A DNA stretch of 64,000 nt from Rhodospirillales bacterium (GTDB lineage: Bacteria; Pseudomonadota; Alphaproteobacteria; Acetobacterales; Acetobacteraceae): NCBI GenBank assembly GCA_025359905.1, contig JANYDF010000043.1, forward strand, positions 51,083-115,082, given 5' to 3'. Under the pieces are notes generated by a model, which saw only the letters and a program-made list of their open reading frames with translations, did not search any database and was not told the DNA's origin. Position numbers and translations under genes: made by a program. This document shows positions 17,004 to 24,589 of the stretch, one piece after another (position 1 is the first letter of the stretch; each line of letters opens with the position of its first letter).

Positions 17004-17897
17004 ATGGCCTACGACCTCCGTCATGTCCGCGCCTTCGTCGCGGTTGCCGAAACCCTCAGTTTCCGCGCCGCCGCCGAGCGCGCCCATCTCGCCCAGCCGG
17101 CCGTCAGCCGCACCATCCGCGATCTGGAAGCCCGGCTAGGCGCCACGCTGTTCGAGCGTGACACGCATCATGTGGCGCTGACTGAAGCCGGTTCGGTGTT
17201 TCTGGACGATGCCCGCGCGCTGCTCGCCGCTGCCGAGCGGGCCCAGCAAACGGCGCGGGCGGCGCAGGCTGGGCGGCGGGGGCGGTTGACCGTGGCCTAT
17301 ATGGATTTCGCCACCCACCGGCTGCTGCCGGCGATTCTGCCCGCGTTCAAGGCGCGCGAGCCAGACGTCAGCGTCGAGCTGATCTACATGGCCACCGAGC
17401 GCCAGCGCGTGGCGCTGCTGCGCGGCGAAATCGATGTCGGGCTGATGATCGGCCCGTTCGATAGCCCCGACGTGGCGAGCCAAACCCTGGAAACCCTGCC
17501 GCTGCTGCTCGGCCTGCCGCAACAGCATCCGCTGGCCAGCCGTGCCGACCCGCCAACGCTGGCCGAAGCCGCCGCCGAGCCGCTGGTGCTGGGCGCGATG
17601 GAAGGCTGGTCGGCGTTTCGCAGTATTGTCGCCCGCGCGTTCGAACAAGTCGGCGCCGCACCCCGCGTGGTGCAGGAGGCTTCCACCGCTTCGGCGATCT
17701 TCGCCATGGTGGGCGCTGGCATGGGGCTGACCATCCATGCCGGCGCGCCGAGCCGCTACGACACCCGTGATTTGATTTTGCGCCCGTTCGCAGGCAATCC
17801 GCCCTGGGTGCCAACGGTGATGAGCTGGCGGCCCGGCCGCCGCGATGCCTTCACCAGCCGCTTTGTCGCCGCGGCGCGCATGACGATGATGGGATAG
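17004..17897 (+). CDS. LysR-family transcriptional regulator
   Basis: The protein has 297 residues. The N-terminal winged helix-turn-helix is clear: LRHVRAFVAVAETLSFRAAA, then QPAVSRTIRDLEARLGATLF near residues 30-55. A LysR-type periplasmic-binding-like effector domain follows to the C-terminus. I start at 17004 rather than the in-frame ATG at 16989 because MAYDLRHVRAF is the normal family beginning. It is divergent from the carbamoylsarcosine-amidase/hyuAB operon and lies 9 bases before the benE-like transporter gene. It probably controls one or both. No unambiguous T-N11-A operator was identified in the 98-base divergent gap. Confidence 0.9.
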   Translation: MAYDLRHVRAFVAVAETLSFRAAAERAHLAQPAVSRTIRDLEARLGATLFERDTHHVALTEAGSVFLDDARALLAAAERAQQTARAAQAGRRGRLTVAYMDFATHRLLPAILPAFKAREPDVSVELIYMATERQRVALLRGEIDVGLMIGPFDSPDVASQTLETLPLLLGLPQQHPLASRADPPTLAEAAAEPLVLGAMEGWSAFRSIVARAFEQVGAAPRVVQEASTASAIFAMVGAGMGLTIHAGAPSRYDTRDLILRPFAGNPPWVPTVMSWRPGRRDAFTSRFVAAARMTMMG

Positions 17898-17906
17898 AAC
17901 TATCGG

Positions 17907-19088
17907 ATGTTGAAGGATTTTTCCGGTCAGGCGCTGGCGGCCGGCCTGCTCTCGGCCTTCGTCGGCTTCGCCAGTTCGTTCGCGGTGATCATCCACGGCT
18001 TGGTCGCGGTCGGCGCTACCCAAGCGCAGGCGGCGTCCGGGTTGATGGTGCTGTCGGTCGTGATGGGCACTTGCGGCATCATTCTGAGCATACGCGGGCG
18101 AATTCCAATCACCGTGGCATGGTCGACGCCGGGGGCGGCGCTGCTGGCGACCACCGGGCAAGTCGATGGCGGATTCGCCGCCGCCGTCGGCGCGTTCTTG
18201 ATCTGCGGCGCGCTGGCGATCGCGGCTGGACTGTGGAAGCCGCTCGGGCGCTGGGTCAGCGCCATTCCCGCCCCGCTGGCCAGCGCCATGCTGGCGGGCG
18301 TGCTGCTGGGCATGTGCTTGGCCCCGGTGCGGGCGGTGGCCGAAACGCCGCTGCTCGGGCTGCCGGTGGTTTTGGTGTGGGCGGTGATGGCGCGCATCAA
18401 GCGCTTGTATGCGGTTCCGGCGGCGGTGGTGGTGGCGGCCATCGGCATTGTCGCCACGGCGCATCTGCACGCCGATGCGATGGGGTCGCTGTGGCCCGCG
18501 CCGCACTTGGTGCTGCCGACGTTCTCGGTCGCGGCCGCCATCGGCATCGCCATCCCGCTGTTCATTGTCACCATGGCCTCGCAGAACATCCCCGGCATGG
18601 CGGTGATGACGGTGAACGGCTATCGCCCGGATGCGAGCCACATGTTCCGCGCCACGGGGATTGCATCGGTGCTGGCAGCGCCATTCGGCAGCCACTCGAT
18701 CTGTCTGGCCGCGATCACGGCGGCAATGTGCGCTGGGCCCGACGCGCAGCCGGACCCGAAGAAGCGCTACTGGGCAGCAATAGCCGCAGGCGTGGTCTAT
18801 ATTCTGCTCGGGCTGCTGGCCACCGCCGCCACGGCGTTCATTGCCGCCGCCCCGCCGATTCTCATCGAGGCGGTCGCCGGTCTGGCGCTGCTCGGCGCGT
18901 TCGGCGGCGCATTGGTTGGCGCAGCACACGATCCGTCCACACGCGAGGCGGCGATCATCACCTTTCTGGTCACCGGTTCCGGCGTCACGCTGCTGGGGAT
19001 CAGCGGCGCGTTCTGGGGATTGGTGGCGGGCGGCGCCTATATGCTGCTGGGACGTTTCCGCCCCAACCTTATCATGCCACGCGGCTAA
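17907..19088 (+). CDS. BenE-family benzoate/H+ symporter-like transporter
   Basis: The protein has 393 residues and about 12 hydrophobic membrane segments. It matches BenE through ITVAWSTPGAALLATTG, LASAMLAGVLLGMCLAPV and the ASQNIPGMAVM segment. Family members import benzoate or related compounds with protons across the inner membrane. There is no benzoate-degradation gene nearby. Here it follows a LysR regulator and converges on a Rieske oxygenase. The substrate may therefore be one processed by the oxygenase or the hydantoinase genes. Its stop lies inside the end of the oxygenase gene; the two coding regions overlap tail to tail by 17 bases. Confidence 0.85.
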   Translation: MLKDFSGQALAAGLLSAFVGFASSFAVIIHGLVAVGATQAQAASGLMVLSVVMGTCGIILSIRGRIPITVAWSTPGAALLATTGQVDGGFAAAVGAFLICGALAIAAGLWKPLGRWVSAIPAPLASAMLAGVLLGMCLAPVRAVAETPLLGLPVVLVWAVMARIKRLYAVPAAVVVAAIGIVATAHLHADAMGSLWPAPHLVLPTFSVAAAIGIAIPLFIVTMASQNIPGMAVMTVNGYRPDASHMFRATGIASVLAAPFGSHSICLAAITAAMCAGPDAQPDPKKRYWAAIAAGVVYILLGLLATAATAFIAAAPPILIEAVAGLALLGAFGGALVGAAHDPSTREAAIITFLVTGSGVTLLGISGAFWGLVAGGAYMLLGRFRPNLIMPRG

Positions 19089-20316
19089 GCGGGCGGCCCG
19101 CGCCGGCCATGCCGCGCTCGATGGCCCCGGCGTACCAATCGTTGAACTGCACCAAGGCGCTTTCATGCGCCATCGAGTACGGCCCGGGCTCGTAGGCTGG
19201 CGAGTTCACCCCGATCTGGTTCTCCTGCACGATGCGGCGGTCCTGCTCGTTGGTGTTGAGCCAGACATGGGTGAGTTCGTCGATGGTATAGTCCACGCCT
19301 TCCACCGCATCCTTGTGCACCAGCCACTTGGTGGTGACCTGGGTTTGCAGCGGCCCGAGCGGCAACACGCGAAAGCTCAGCGCATGGTCGCCCAGCACGT
19401 GGTTCCAGGTGCTGGGAAAATGGAACATCAGCATCGAGCCGATGGCAGGTTCACTGACCGAGTCGCTGAGCGGACGCCGCACGGCCGCTTGGCCCGACAT
19501 GGTGTAGCTGACCGCACCATCGAGCAGCGGCATCCGCACGGTGCGGAAGTTGCCAAGCTCGGATAGCAAATACTGGCTCGGCAACCCGGCCGCCTCGCAG
19601 CGCGCCCAATGCGCCAAGTTCTCCGGGTCCGAGTCCGCCCCGGCGAGGCCGCCGACGGTGGGGCGTTCGGGGAACGTGCGGCACAGTTCGGGGTGGCTGC
19701 CGCTGCAATGGTAGCACTCGCGGTTATTCTCCCAGACCAGCTTCCAGTTGGCCTGTTCGACGATGCTGCTTTCGAACGCCACTTTGGTTTCGCCCAGCCG
19801 GTGCGGCGCCAAATAGCGCTCGGCGACGGCGCGGAAAGGAGCGAAATCCGGCGCGGTTTCAGCGACGCAGACGAACACATAGCCGCCAACGCTCTGGCAA
19901 TGCACTGGTTTCAGACCATGCGCGGCCTTCTCGAAGCCGTCGTGCATGTCCCGCGCATAGACCAGCCGGCCATCGAGTTCGTAGGTCCATTGATGGTACG
20001 GGCATTTCAGCCGCGACACGCTGCCGTGATCGGTCGAGCAAATGCGCGAGCCGCGATGGCGGCAGGAATTGTGGAAGGCGCGGATCTCGCCCTCGCGGCC
20101 GCGCACAAGAACCACCGGGTAGTCACCGATCTGCACGGCCAGGAACGCGCCAGGGGCCGCGAGTTCGCAGTCGTGGCCCGCGAACACCCAATCCTTGTAC
20201 CAGATGTTCTCCAGATCGAGGCGAAAATACTCGGGATCGGTGTAGAACGCGCGCGGCAGCGTGTAGCCGGGCCGCCGGTTGGTCAGTTGCGCCAGCATGT
20301 CGGAACGCACGGTCAT
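19072..20316 (-). CDS. Rieske non-heme iron oxygenase, glycine betaine demethylase (GbcA)-like
   Basis: The protein has 414 residues. The Rieske [2Fe-2S] motif is CRHRGSRIC...CPYHQW (residues about 85-110). The catalytic iron site follows, with NNRECYHCSGSHPELC near residue 205 supplying the histidines. Closely similar segments (GYTLPRAFYTDP, HNSCRHRGSRIC, LKPVHC) are those of GbcA, the oxygenase that demethylates glycine betaine to dimethylglycine. Stachydrine and carnitine oxygenases are close relatives, so the exact betaine is uncertain. The start at 20316 matches the family; an upstream ATG at 20370 is less likely. No reductase partner (GbcB) is next to it. It overlaps the BenE-like gene at the 3' ends. 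Confidence 0.82.
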   Translation of the reverse strand: MTVRSDMLAQLTNRRPGYTLPRAFYTDPEYFRLDLENIWYKDWVFAGHDCELAAPGAFLAVQIGDYPVVLVRGREGEIRAFHNSCRHRGSRICSTDHGSVSRLKCPYHQWTYELDGRLVYARDMHDGFEKAAHGLKPVHCQSVGGYVFVCVAETAPDFAPFRAVAERYLAPHRLGETKVAFESSIVEQANWKLVWENNRECYHCSGSHPELCRTFPERPTVGGLAGADSDPENLAHWARCEAAGLPSQYLLSELGNFRTVRMPLLDGAVSYTMSGQAAVRRPLSDSVSEPAIGSMLMFHFPSTWNHVLGDHALSFRVLPLGPLQTQVTTKWLVHKDAVEGVDYTIDELTHVWLNTNEQDRRIVQENQIGVNSPAYEPGPYSMAHESALVQFNDWYAGAIERGMAGAGRPLSRVA

Positions 20317-20426
20317 CGCATCACCCTCAGTCGACCAAGGGCAGGATGCGGGCGGCGCGCGCGGATGCAAAGCCGCTTGGCGGAGCGTTGCTGAATTCAG
20401 ATGGCAGCATCGGGAAATGCGATGCG

Positions 20427-21725
20427 CTACCCCGCCGCCAGCGGCTCCCGGCTCGCGCGCACCCGGTCCACCCGCCTGCCGTCCATCTCGATCACCTCGA
20501 ACAGCCAGCCGGCGAACACGATTTTGTCACCCAGGCGCGGCACCCGGCGCAGCAGCGCCAGCAGCAGCCCGGCCAGCGTGTGATAGCTGCCTTCGGCGGG
20601 CAGGTCCGGCAAATCCAGCCGGTTCTTCAATTCGTCCACCGGCATCATGCCGTCCAGCATCAGCACCGCGTCCGCCTGGGTGGCGTCGGTGGCCCCAGGC
20701 TCGCTGCCGTCGTTGGCGTCGCCGATGATGGCTTCCAGGACATCGGCTGCCGTCACCACGCCTTCGAAACTGCCATACTCGTCGAGCACGATGGCGATAC
20801 CGAGCGTGTCGGATTTCAGCCGCTCCAGCGCGTCCAGCGCGGTCACGGTATCCGGCAGCGCCAGCGGCTGACGCAGCGCATGGCCGATCGACAATTCCTT
20901 GCCGTCCAGAATGCGGTCCAGAATGTCCTTGGCCTGCACCACGCCGACCACGTTATCGACACTGCCGTCGCACACCACAAAGCGCGAATGCGGGGCGGAT
21001 TTCAGCGTGGCGGCGATTTCCTTGGCCGGGTCGGTGCGGTCGATCCAGGCGATTTCGGTGCGTGGCGTCATGATGGCACGGATCGGTTTGTCGGCGAGGC
21101 GCAGCACCCGCTCGATCATGTCGCGCTCGCCGCTTTCCAGCACGCCGGTTTCCTCGCCCTCGGCAAGCAAGGCCTTCAATTCCTCTTCGGTGACCGTTTG
21201 CGGCGGCGAGCGGTGGGCGCCGAGCAGATGCAGCACCAGCGCCGACGAGCGGCCCAGCACCCACACAAACGGCCCGACCGCGCGCGCCGCCGCTGACAAT
21301 GGACGCGCCACCAAGGCCGAGACCCGTTCCGGCTGGCGCAGGGCCAGTTGCTTGGGCACCAGTTCGCCCAGCACCAGCGTGAAATAGGTAATGGCGATCA
21401 CCACCAGCCCGAGCGACAGGCTGTGCGACAACCCGCCGATATAGGGCACGCCGCGCAGCCAAGGCTCCAGACGGTCGGACAACTGCGCGCCGCCGAACAC
21501 GCCGGTGAGGATGCTGACCAGCGTCATGCCGACCTGCACCGTCGGCAAGAATCGCTGCGGATCGTCGGCTAGCACCTTGGCGCGGGCCGCACCCAGCACG
21601 CCTTTGCGCTCCAGCACCGACAGGCGGGCGCGGTTCGAGGACACCAGCGCCAATTCACTGAGCGAAAACAACCCATTAAGCAGGATCAGCAATAGCAGGA
21701 CGAGAAGTTCGGCGACGGTGTCCAT
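20427..21725 (-). CDS. Hemolysin family protein (CNNM/CorC-like, CBS domains)
   Basis: The protein has 432 residues. Residues 1 to about 190 form the DUF21/CNNM transmembrane domain, with LLLLILLNGLFSLSELALVSSNRARL at the start in shorter conserved pieces. Two CBS domains follow (about 210-330), opening with IMTPRTEIAWID and containing FVVCDGSVDNVVGVV and SFEGVVTAADVLEAI. A CorC/HlyC domain ends the protein. These proteins are inner-membrane proteins linked to magnesium or other cation efflux; the 'hemolysin' name is historical. The gene stands alone on the reverse strand between the Rieske gene and a divergent DUF3429 gene. Confidence 0.88.
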   Translation of the reverse strand: MDTVAELLVLLLLILLNGLFSLSELALVSSNRARLSVLERKGVLGAARAKVLADDPQRFLPTVQVGMTLVSILTGVFGGAQLSDRLEPWLRGVPYIGGLSHSLSLGLVVIAITYFTLVLGELVPKQLALRQPERVSALVARPLSAAARAVGPFVWVLGRSSALVLHLLGAHRSPPQTVTEEELKALLAEGEETGVLESGERDMIERVLRLADKPIRAIMTPRTEIAWIDRTDPAKEIAATLKSAPHSRFVVCDGSVDNVVGVVQAKDILDRILDGKELSIGHALRQPLALPDTVTALDALERLKSDTLGIAIVLDEYGSFEGVVTAADVLEAIIGDANDGSEPGATDATQADAVLMLDGMMPVDELKNRLDLPDLPAEGSYHTLAGLLLALLRRVPRLGDKIVFAGWLFEVIEMDGRRVDRVRASREPLAAG

Positions 21726-21836
21726 ACGCTCCGGCCAGCATCGATGTTAATTCAGGGGGCCAGCATACAGGCAGATGCGCTGCGCCGCGCGCGGCATTCC
21801 GGTTAATCTGCCAACGCATTGGTCCAGGAGTTCGCC

Positions 21837-22337
21837 ATGAGCAAGCGCTTGCCGCCCGCTGCCGTGATCCTTGGCATCGCCGGGCTGGTCCCGTTCGTCG
21901 CACTCGGCATCGCCGCCCAATCCAACATCGTCGAAGCCGACTCGCAGCGGTTCTTGCTGGGACTGCTCGCCTACGGCGCAGTGATCCTGGCATTCCTCGG
22001 CGGCGTGCATTGGGGCTTCGTGCTGCACCCCGGCGCTTTGCCTGAGGGGATGACCGAAGCCGAGCGGCGCGACGCAACCCGGCTCGGGCTCGGCGTGCTG
22101 CCGTCGCTGATCGGCTGGGCGGCGATGATGACGCCGGTGCTTGGCGTGCCGGAAGTGGGGCTGGCGGTGCTGATCCTGGGCTTCATCGCGGTGGTGGCCA
22201 CCGAGGCGCGCAAGAGCGGGCGGGCCTACATGCCGAACGGTTACATGGCGCTGCGCTGGATTCTGAGCATCGTCGTGCTGATCGTGCTGGTCTCGGTGCT
22301 GGGATTGCGGTTGATCGGCGCGAAAATCCTTCTTTAA
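21837..22337 (+). CDS. DUF3429 family membrane protein
   Basis: The protein has 166 residues and about five hydrophobic segments. The segments AVILAFLGGVHWGFVL and LGVLPSLIGWAAMMTP fit the DUF3429 family, whose function is unknown. A CAGGAG ribosome site sits nine bases before the chosen ATG at 21837; an ATG at 21819 has no such site. The gene is divergent from the CNNM/CorC-like gene. It ends about 25 bases before an inverted repeat that introduces the next gene. Confidence 0.78.
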   Translation: MSKRLPPAAVILGIAGLVPFVALGIAAQSNIVEADSQRFLLGLLAYGAVILAFLGGVHWGFVLHPGALPEGMTEAERRDATRLGLGVLPSLIGWAAMMTPVLGVPEVGLAVLILGFIAVVATEARKSGRAYMPNGYMALRWILSIVVLIVLVSVLGLRLIGAKILL

Positions 22338-22361
22338 CTTTTTGCTCGATTTCGCGTGCGC

Positions 22362-22389
22362 TTTGTGATCTAATACAAAAAGTCACAAA
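22362..22389. promoter_or_regulatory. Operator-like inverted repeat TTTGTGA-N14-TCACAAA
   Basis: TTTGTGA at 22362-22368 and TCACAAA at 22383-22389 form a perfect 7-bp inverted repeat with a 14-base AT-rich centre containing TAATAC. This is unusually AT-rich for the region. It lies 14 bases before the start codon of the small helical protein at 22404. It looks like a repressor-binding site overlapping the promoter -10 box. The binding protein is unknown. Confidence 0.6.
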
Positions 22390-22403
22390 CACGGAGCGCG
22401 GCC

Positions 22404-22694
22404 ATGGCGGCGACCATCATCCCCTTCCCGCCTCTGGCCGCCGATCTGGCCGCCGATTTGGCGCGGCAACGGCTGGCGCGTGCGTTGGCGTTGTTGAACG
22501 AGGCCTTGGCGGCGCAGCGCGAGGCAATCGGCGCGTGGCGGCAATCGTTGGGCGAGTTCCGGGCGGTGACCGGCGAATTGGGCCAATCGCTCGGCGCTTA
22601 TCAAACCACGCTGGGCGACGTTGCCGGCAAAGTGAGCGCGCTCAACCAGCAGGCTCGCACGCTGGAACAATGGGCCAGCCAGCATACCGCCTGA
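22404..22694 (+). CDS. Small helical hypothetical protein
   Basis: The protein has 96 residues, with no family recognised with certainty. After a short proline-containing start (MAATIIPFPPLA) the rest is one long amphipathic helix pattern rich in Ala, Leu, Gln and Glu. Near-heptad spacing (LARALALLNEALAAQREAI, LGAYQTTLGDVAGKVSAL) suggests a coiled coil or a phasin-like helical bundle. There is no signal peptide or membrane segment. It is preceded by a striking inverted repeat and an A-rich leader (CACGGAG ribosome site), so it is probably a separately regulated unit. Function unknown. Confidence 0.65.
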   Translation: MAATIIPFPPLAADLAADLARQRLARALALLNEALAAQREAIGAWRQSLGEFRAVTGELGQSLGAYQTTLGDVAGKVSALNQQARTLEQWASQHTA

Positions 22695-22755
22695 CCGCCA
22701 TGTTTGTGGCGACAGTGCTTGGCCCGCAGCCAAGGGCCATGCGATAATCTGAGTT

Positions 22756-23379
22756 ATGACAGAGCCCTCCCTTCTGGTCCGCCTGCGCGCCGCGCGGGTG
22801 GTCCCCGTGGTCCGCACGCACAGTGCCGCCCATGCCGCCACCGCCGTCGCCTGGCTGCGCGACGCCGGTATCCGCATTTTCGAGATCACCATGACCATCC
22901 CGGACGCGCCCGCGCTGATCCGCGATCTGGCCAGCGATCCCGAATTGCTGGTCGGCGCTGGCACCGTGCCGGACGCGGCAACCGCCGAGGTCTGTTTGGC
23001 CGCTGGCGCGCGCTTCGTGGTGGCGCCCTGGGTGGATGCGGCGCTGGCCCCGCCTTGCCGCGCACATGGCGCATCGTTGCTGCTCGGCGCGGTTACGCCG
23101 ACCGAGGTGCGCGCCGCACTCGCTGCCGGAGCGGACGTGGTGAAGATCTTCCCGGCGTCCTCGGCTGGCGGCCCCGGCCACATCAAAGCGTTGTGCAGCG
23201 TGTTCCCCGGCGTGGCGTTCTGTCCGACCGGCGGCATCGACGCGGGCAATGTCGCCACCTACCTCGCGGCCGGTGCGGCGTTTGTCGGCATGGGCGGCAA
23301 TCTGGTGGACGAAAAGCGCATCGCGGCCGGGGATCGCGCCGCGATCATGGCGGCGGCGCAAGCCATTCTGCCGGCATGA
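22756..23379 (+). CDS. eda: KDPG / 4-hydroxy-2-oxoglutarate aldolase
   Basis: The protein has 207 residues and the TIM-barrel pattern of Eda. Near the N-terminus VVPVVRTHS is followed by FEITMTIPDA, which carries the catalytic Glu. Next are VGAGTV and the Schiff-base lysine in VVKIFPASSAGG near residue 135; CPTGGID lies near residue 157. It splits 2-keto-3-deoxy-6-phosphogluconate into pyruvate and glyceraldehyde-3-phosphate, the last step of the Entner-Doudoroff route. It overlaps the following sugar kinase by 4 bases, so the pair forms the kinase-then-aldolase module for 2-keto-3-deoxy sugar acids. Confidence 0.92.
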   Translation: MTEPSLLVRLRAARVVPVVRTHSAAHAATAVAWLRDAGIRIFEITMTIPDAPALIRDLASDPELLVGAGTVPDAATAEVCLAAGARFVVAPWVDAALAPPCRAHGASLLLGAVTPTEVRAALAAGADVVKIFPASSAGGPGHIKALCSVFPGVAFCPTGGIDAGNVATYLAAGAAFVGMGGNLVDEKRIAAGDRAAIMAAAQAILPA

Positions 23380-24323
23380 GCACGTCCGCCACCCCGGCGC
23401 TGGTGTGCATCGGCGAGCCGATGCTGGAGTTCAACCAGCAGCCGGACGGCGGCGACGGGCGGCGGCTATATTTGGAAGGCTACGGCGGCGACACGGCCAA
23501 CGCTGCTGTGGCCGCCGCGCGGCAGGGTGTGGCGGTGGCATACCTGACCGCGCTCGGCCGCGACCCGGCGGGCGAACGGTTTTTGGACCTCTGGCAACGC
23601 GAGGGCGTCGATACCTCTGGCGTGCGGTTGTCCAATGAGCGGCCGACGGCCGTCTATTTTGTTACCCATTCGGCTGCTGGGCATCAGTTTCTCTATTACC
23701 GCCGCGACTCGGCGGCCAGCGCCTTTGGCCCAGCGGACGTCAGCGAAGCGCTGGTGCGCGGCGCTAGGATTGTCCACGCGTCGGGCATCAGTCAGGCGAT
23801 TTCGGCCAGAGCGGCCGATGCCGTGTTCCACGCCATTGGGCTGGCGCGCGATGCTGGGGCACAGGTGTCGTACGACACGAACTTCCGCCCCCGGCTTTGG
23901 CCGGCGGCCCGCGCCGCAGCGGTGATCCATGCCGCTATTGGGCAAGCCGACATCGCGCTGCCGAGCCTGGACGACGCCACGGCGCTGACGGGGCTGAGCC
24001 AGCCGGACGCGATTGTCGATTTCTATTTGCGGCTCGGCCCAAGCATCGTCGCGCTGAAACTCGGCGCCGAGGGCGTGCTGCTGGCAACCCCGGCGCAACG
24101 CTGGCGCGTTCCGGCGCATCGTTGCCAACCTGTGGATGCGACCGGCGCTGGCGACACTTTTGCCGGCAGCTTTCTGGCCAGACTTATTCTTGGCGACGCG
24201 CCCCTGCTTGCCGCGCGCTACGCCGCGACGGCAGCGGCGCTGAAATGCGAAGGCTATGGTGCCGTGGCGCCGATTCCAACCGCCGCGCGCGTGCTGTCGG
24301 CGCTCACTGGTGAGGCCGGGTAG
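23376..24323 (+). CDS. PfkB-family sugar kinase, 2-keto-3-deoxygluconate kinase-like
   Basis: The protein has 315 residues. The N-terminal GEPMLEF and YGGDTANAAVAAARQG segments form the substrate part of the ribokinase fold. The DATGAGDTFAGSFLA motif near residue 255 holds the catalytic Asp and the anion hole. Its start overlaps the eda stop by 4 bases. That coupling makes 2-keto-3-deoxygluconate the most probable substrate, giving KDPG for Eda. The sugar ABC transporter that begins 266 bases downstream may bring in the parent sugar or sugar acid. Confidence 0.87.
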   Translation: MSTSATPALVCIGEPMLEFNQQPDGGDGRRLYLEGYGGDTANAAVAAARQGVAVAYLTALGRDPAGERFLDLWQREGVDTSGVRLSNERPTAVYFVTHSAAGHQFLYYRRDSAASAFGPADVSEALVRGARIVHASGISQAISARAADAVFHAIGLARDAGAQVSYDTNFRPRLWPAARAAAVIHAAIGQADIALPSLDDATALTGLSQPDAIVDFYLRLGPSIVALKLGAEGVLLATPAQRWRVPAHRCQPVDATGAGDTFAGSFLARLILGDAPLLAARYAATAAALKCEGYGAVAPIPTAARVLSALTGEAG

Positions 24324-24428
24324 CCAGCGCACTCGCCCGGTAGCGGCTGTGCAGTGCCACGATTTACATCAATTTCCATCAATGCCGGCGGCAATACTGC
24401 CAGAAAAAATCACTTTGCCGGTTAAGTC

Positions 24429-24438
24429 TGACATGTCA
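24429..24438. promoter_or_regulatory. Perfect palindrome TGACATGTCA upstream of the sugar ABC operon
   Basis: This is a 10-bp perfect palindrome about 150 bases before the binding-protein gene, in the only sizeable gap of this region (24324-24589). It resembles half-sites used by GntR/FadR-type repressors. The rest of the gap shows a small CCGCCC/GGGCGG hairpin at 24559-24574 and no other gene. Operator function is a hypothesis. Confidence 0.35.
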
Positions 24439-24589
24439 TTCTCCCGGCCGGTTGACGCGCGCGCCGTCGTCACGTTGCCCCTAGGGTCGCGGGACATGGT
24501 GGCGAAAAGACGATTGCCGCCGCGCGCGGTAGCTTGCATCCTAGTCTAACCAACAACGCCGCCCACCAGGGCGGGGAACCGGAGGGAAT

